Shown: positions 63,304-64,000 of the stretch, piece by piece
Position numbering within the stretch: the first letter of the stretch is position 1
Layout of the letters: every line of letters starts with the position of its first letter
NCBI RefSeq assembly: GCF_047149785.1
Contig: NZ_BAAGBE010000001.1
Span: 1,488,001 to 1,552,000 of the forward strand
Direction of reading: 5' to 3'
From: Nitrobacter sp047149785
GTDB lineage: Bacteria > Pseudomonadota > Alphaproteobacteria > Rhizobiales > Xanthobacteraceae
DNA: 64,000 nucleotides
The notes under the pieces: generated by a model
The model's input: the letters and a program-made list of their open reading frames with translations, nothing else
Told to the model about the DNA's origin: nothing
Databases searched by the model: none
Position numbers and translations under genes: made by a program

Positions 63304-63408
63304 TAGAGTCTGTTTCAACTGCGTTGAATCAGACTCGTCGCTTATCTTTTTGTTTGAGCATGATCTTTTCCGAAAACCGGTTTCCACTTTTCGGGATCAT
63401 GCTCTAGG
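63304..63408. repeat. Dispersed repeat, right part of the IS-interrupted copy
   Basis: GAGTCTGTTTCAACTGCGTT..., then GAGCATGATCTTTTCCGAAA, ACCGGTTTCCACTTTTCGGG and ATCATGCTCTA, a long imperfect palindrome. The terminal CTA supplies the TAG stop of the DoxX gene on the minus strand. Confidence 0.75.
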
Positions 63409-63850
63409 TTTCGCCGACCGTCTCCGAGGTTCGCGGGCGGCCGATTCCCGCAATGATGAACAACGCCCCGATCAGCGACAGGTTCTTCAACGCTTGGATC
63501 ATGTTGTTCCTGGCTTCGGGTCCGGTCTGGTTCCAGGAGTCGTGGTAGTAGAACGTCGCCGCGACGATGAATACCGCCAGCACCAGTGAAAAGAAACGCG
63601 CTCCGAGGTTGAGCGCGATAAACACGCCGCAGACAAGCTCGGTCGCGCCTACCGCGATGGCCAGCATGTGAGAGGTCGGCATGCCGGTGAGGCCCTCAAG
63701 TTGGGTCGTGAAGCCCATCAGCGCGGACGGGATAACAACCTTGGCCGCAATCCCTTCCGCCGTCCCCGCGATGTCGAACAGCTTGAACGCGCCTGACACG
63801 ATGAACAACACCGAAAACAAGACCCGTCCCACAGTGATGAACGCTGGCAT
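63404..63850 (-). CDS. DoxX-family membrane protein
   Basis: 148 residues from ATG 63850 (MPAFITVGRVLFSVLFIVSG). Four hydrophobic helices with the DoxX motifs GRVLFSVLFIVSGAFKLFD, GATELVCGVFIALNLGAR and FSLVLAVFIVAATFYYHD; ends LSLIGALFIIAGIGRP. DoxX proteins are small quinone-related inner-membrane proteins of poorly defined role. The stop codon overlaps the end of a dispersed repeat. Upstream (63851-64000) is its promoter region; nothing else recognised there. Confidence 0.85.
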   Translation of the reverse strand: MPAFITVGRVLFSVLFIVSGAFKLFDIAGTAEGIAAKVVIPSALMGFTTQLEGLTGMPTSHMLAIAVGATELVCGVFIALNLGARFFSLVLAVFIVAATFYYHDSWNQTGPEARNNMIQALKNLSLIGALFIIAGIGRPRTSETVGET

Positions 63851-64000
63851 GATCGGCCCCCAATTAGGCAGACGTGAATCGTCCCTCAAGGGTTCGAGTA
63901 TGGACGCCTCGCACAGTGTTTTGAAAGGCGGAAAAAAGGGCCGCTCGTCATATTTCAGCCGAACAAGGTCGGTTGTCGACTCGCGCGTTCCTGCGCCTCG

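Overview
The window is high-GC DNA from an alphaproteobacterium of the Bradyrhizobium/Nitrobacter/Rhodopseudomonas/Afipia group (Nitrobacteraceae). This rests on an aapJQMP-type amino acid transporter, BA14K-type secreted proteins, alphaproteobacterial LexA boxes (GTTC-N7-GTTC) near ssb and uvrA, and the dispersed palindromic repeats typical of these genomes. The genus cannot be fixed from this sequence alone.

Layout. 1-2.3 kb: outer-membrane factor and membrane-fusion subunit of a tripartite efflux pump (left-truncated). 3.0-10.4 kb: cysK, the general amino acid ABC transporter aapJ-Q-M-P on the minus strand, and metC, so a sulfur/amino acid block. 10.5-15.2 kb: a Na/Pi-PhoU transporter facing a three-gene lipid-linked glycosylation operon (ArnT/PMT-like transferase, GT2, LAB_N). 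15.2-22.5 kb: pbpC and an alpha-2-macroglobulin gene, translationally coupled. 22.96 kb: tRNA-Arg(UCU).

23.0-38.86 kb is an integrated mobile island bounded by perfect 19-bp direct repeats, the left one being the tRNA 3' end. It holds a tyrosine integrase, an AlpA-like regulator, many small proteins, an orphan LuxR protein with a degenerate receiver, a tail-spike-like protein, a P27-type small terminase, an HK97-type prohead protease, and a DUF3987-like ATPase followed by a dense inverted-repeat array around an AT-rich core. No large terminase, portal, major capsid or lysis gene is visible, so it looks like a phage satellite or a strongly reduced prophage.

38.9-45.5 kb: SnoaL-like secreted protein, ssb, an outer membrane beta-barrel, uvrA (with an in-frame repeat insertion) and a His/Gly-rich BA14K protein. 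46.3-50.15 kb: B12-dependent ribonucleotide reductase nrdJ, also carrying an in-frame palindromic repeat. The last ~330 bp of nrdJ and the next 2.2 kb are visibly lower in GC. This islet carries an ImmA/IrrE-type metallopeptidase that ends in an NrdJ-like zinc ribbon, a structured intergenic segment, a small SANT-like protein and a P63C-domain protein. I consider it the most interesting locus in the window.

52.4-64 kb is ordinary chromosome: a ROK kinase fused to a DUF2945 domain, a YghU-like GST, an SDR, fabA, a DUF2161 nuclease-like protein, creA, an L,D-transpeptidase, a polysaccharide deacetylase, a RibD-C-like reductase, a decayed IS5-family element inserted in a dispersed repeat, and a DoxX protein.
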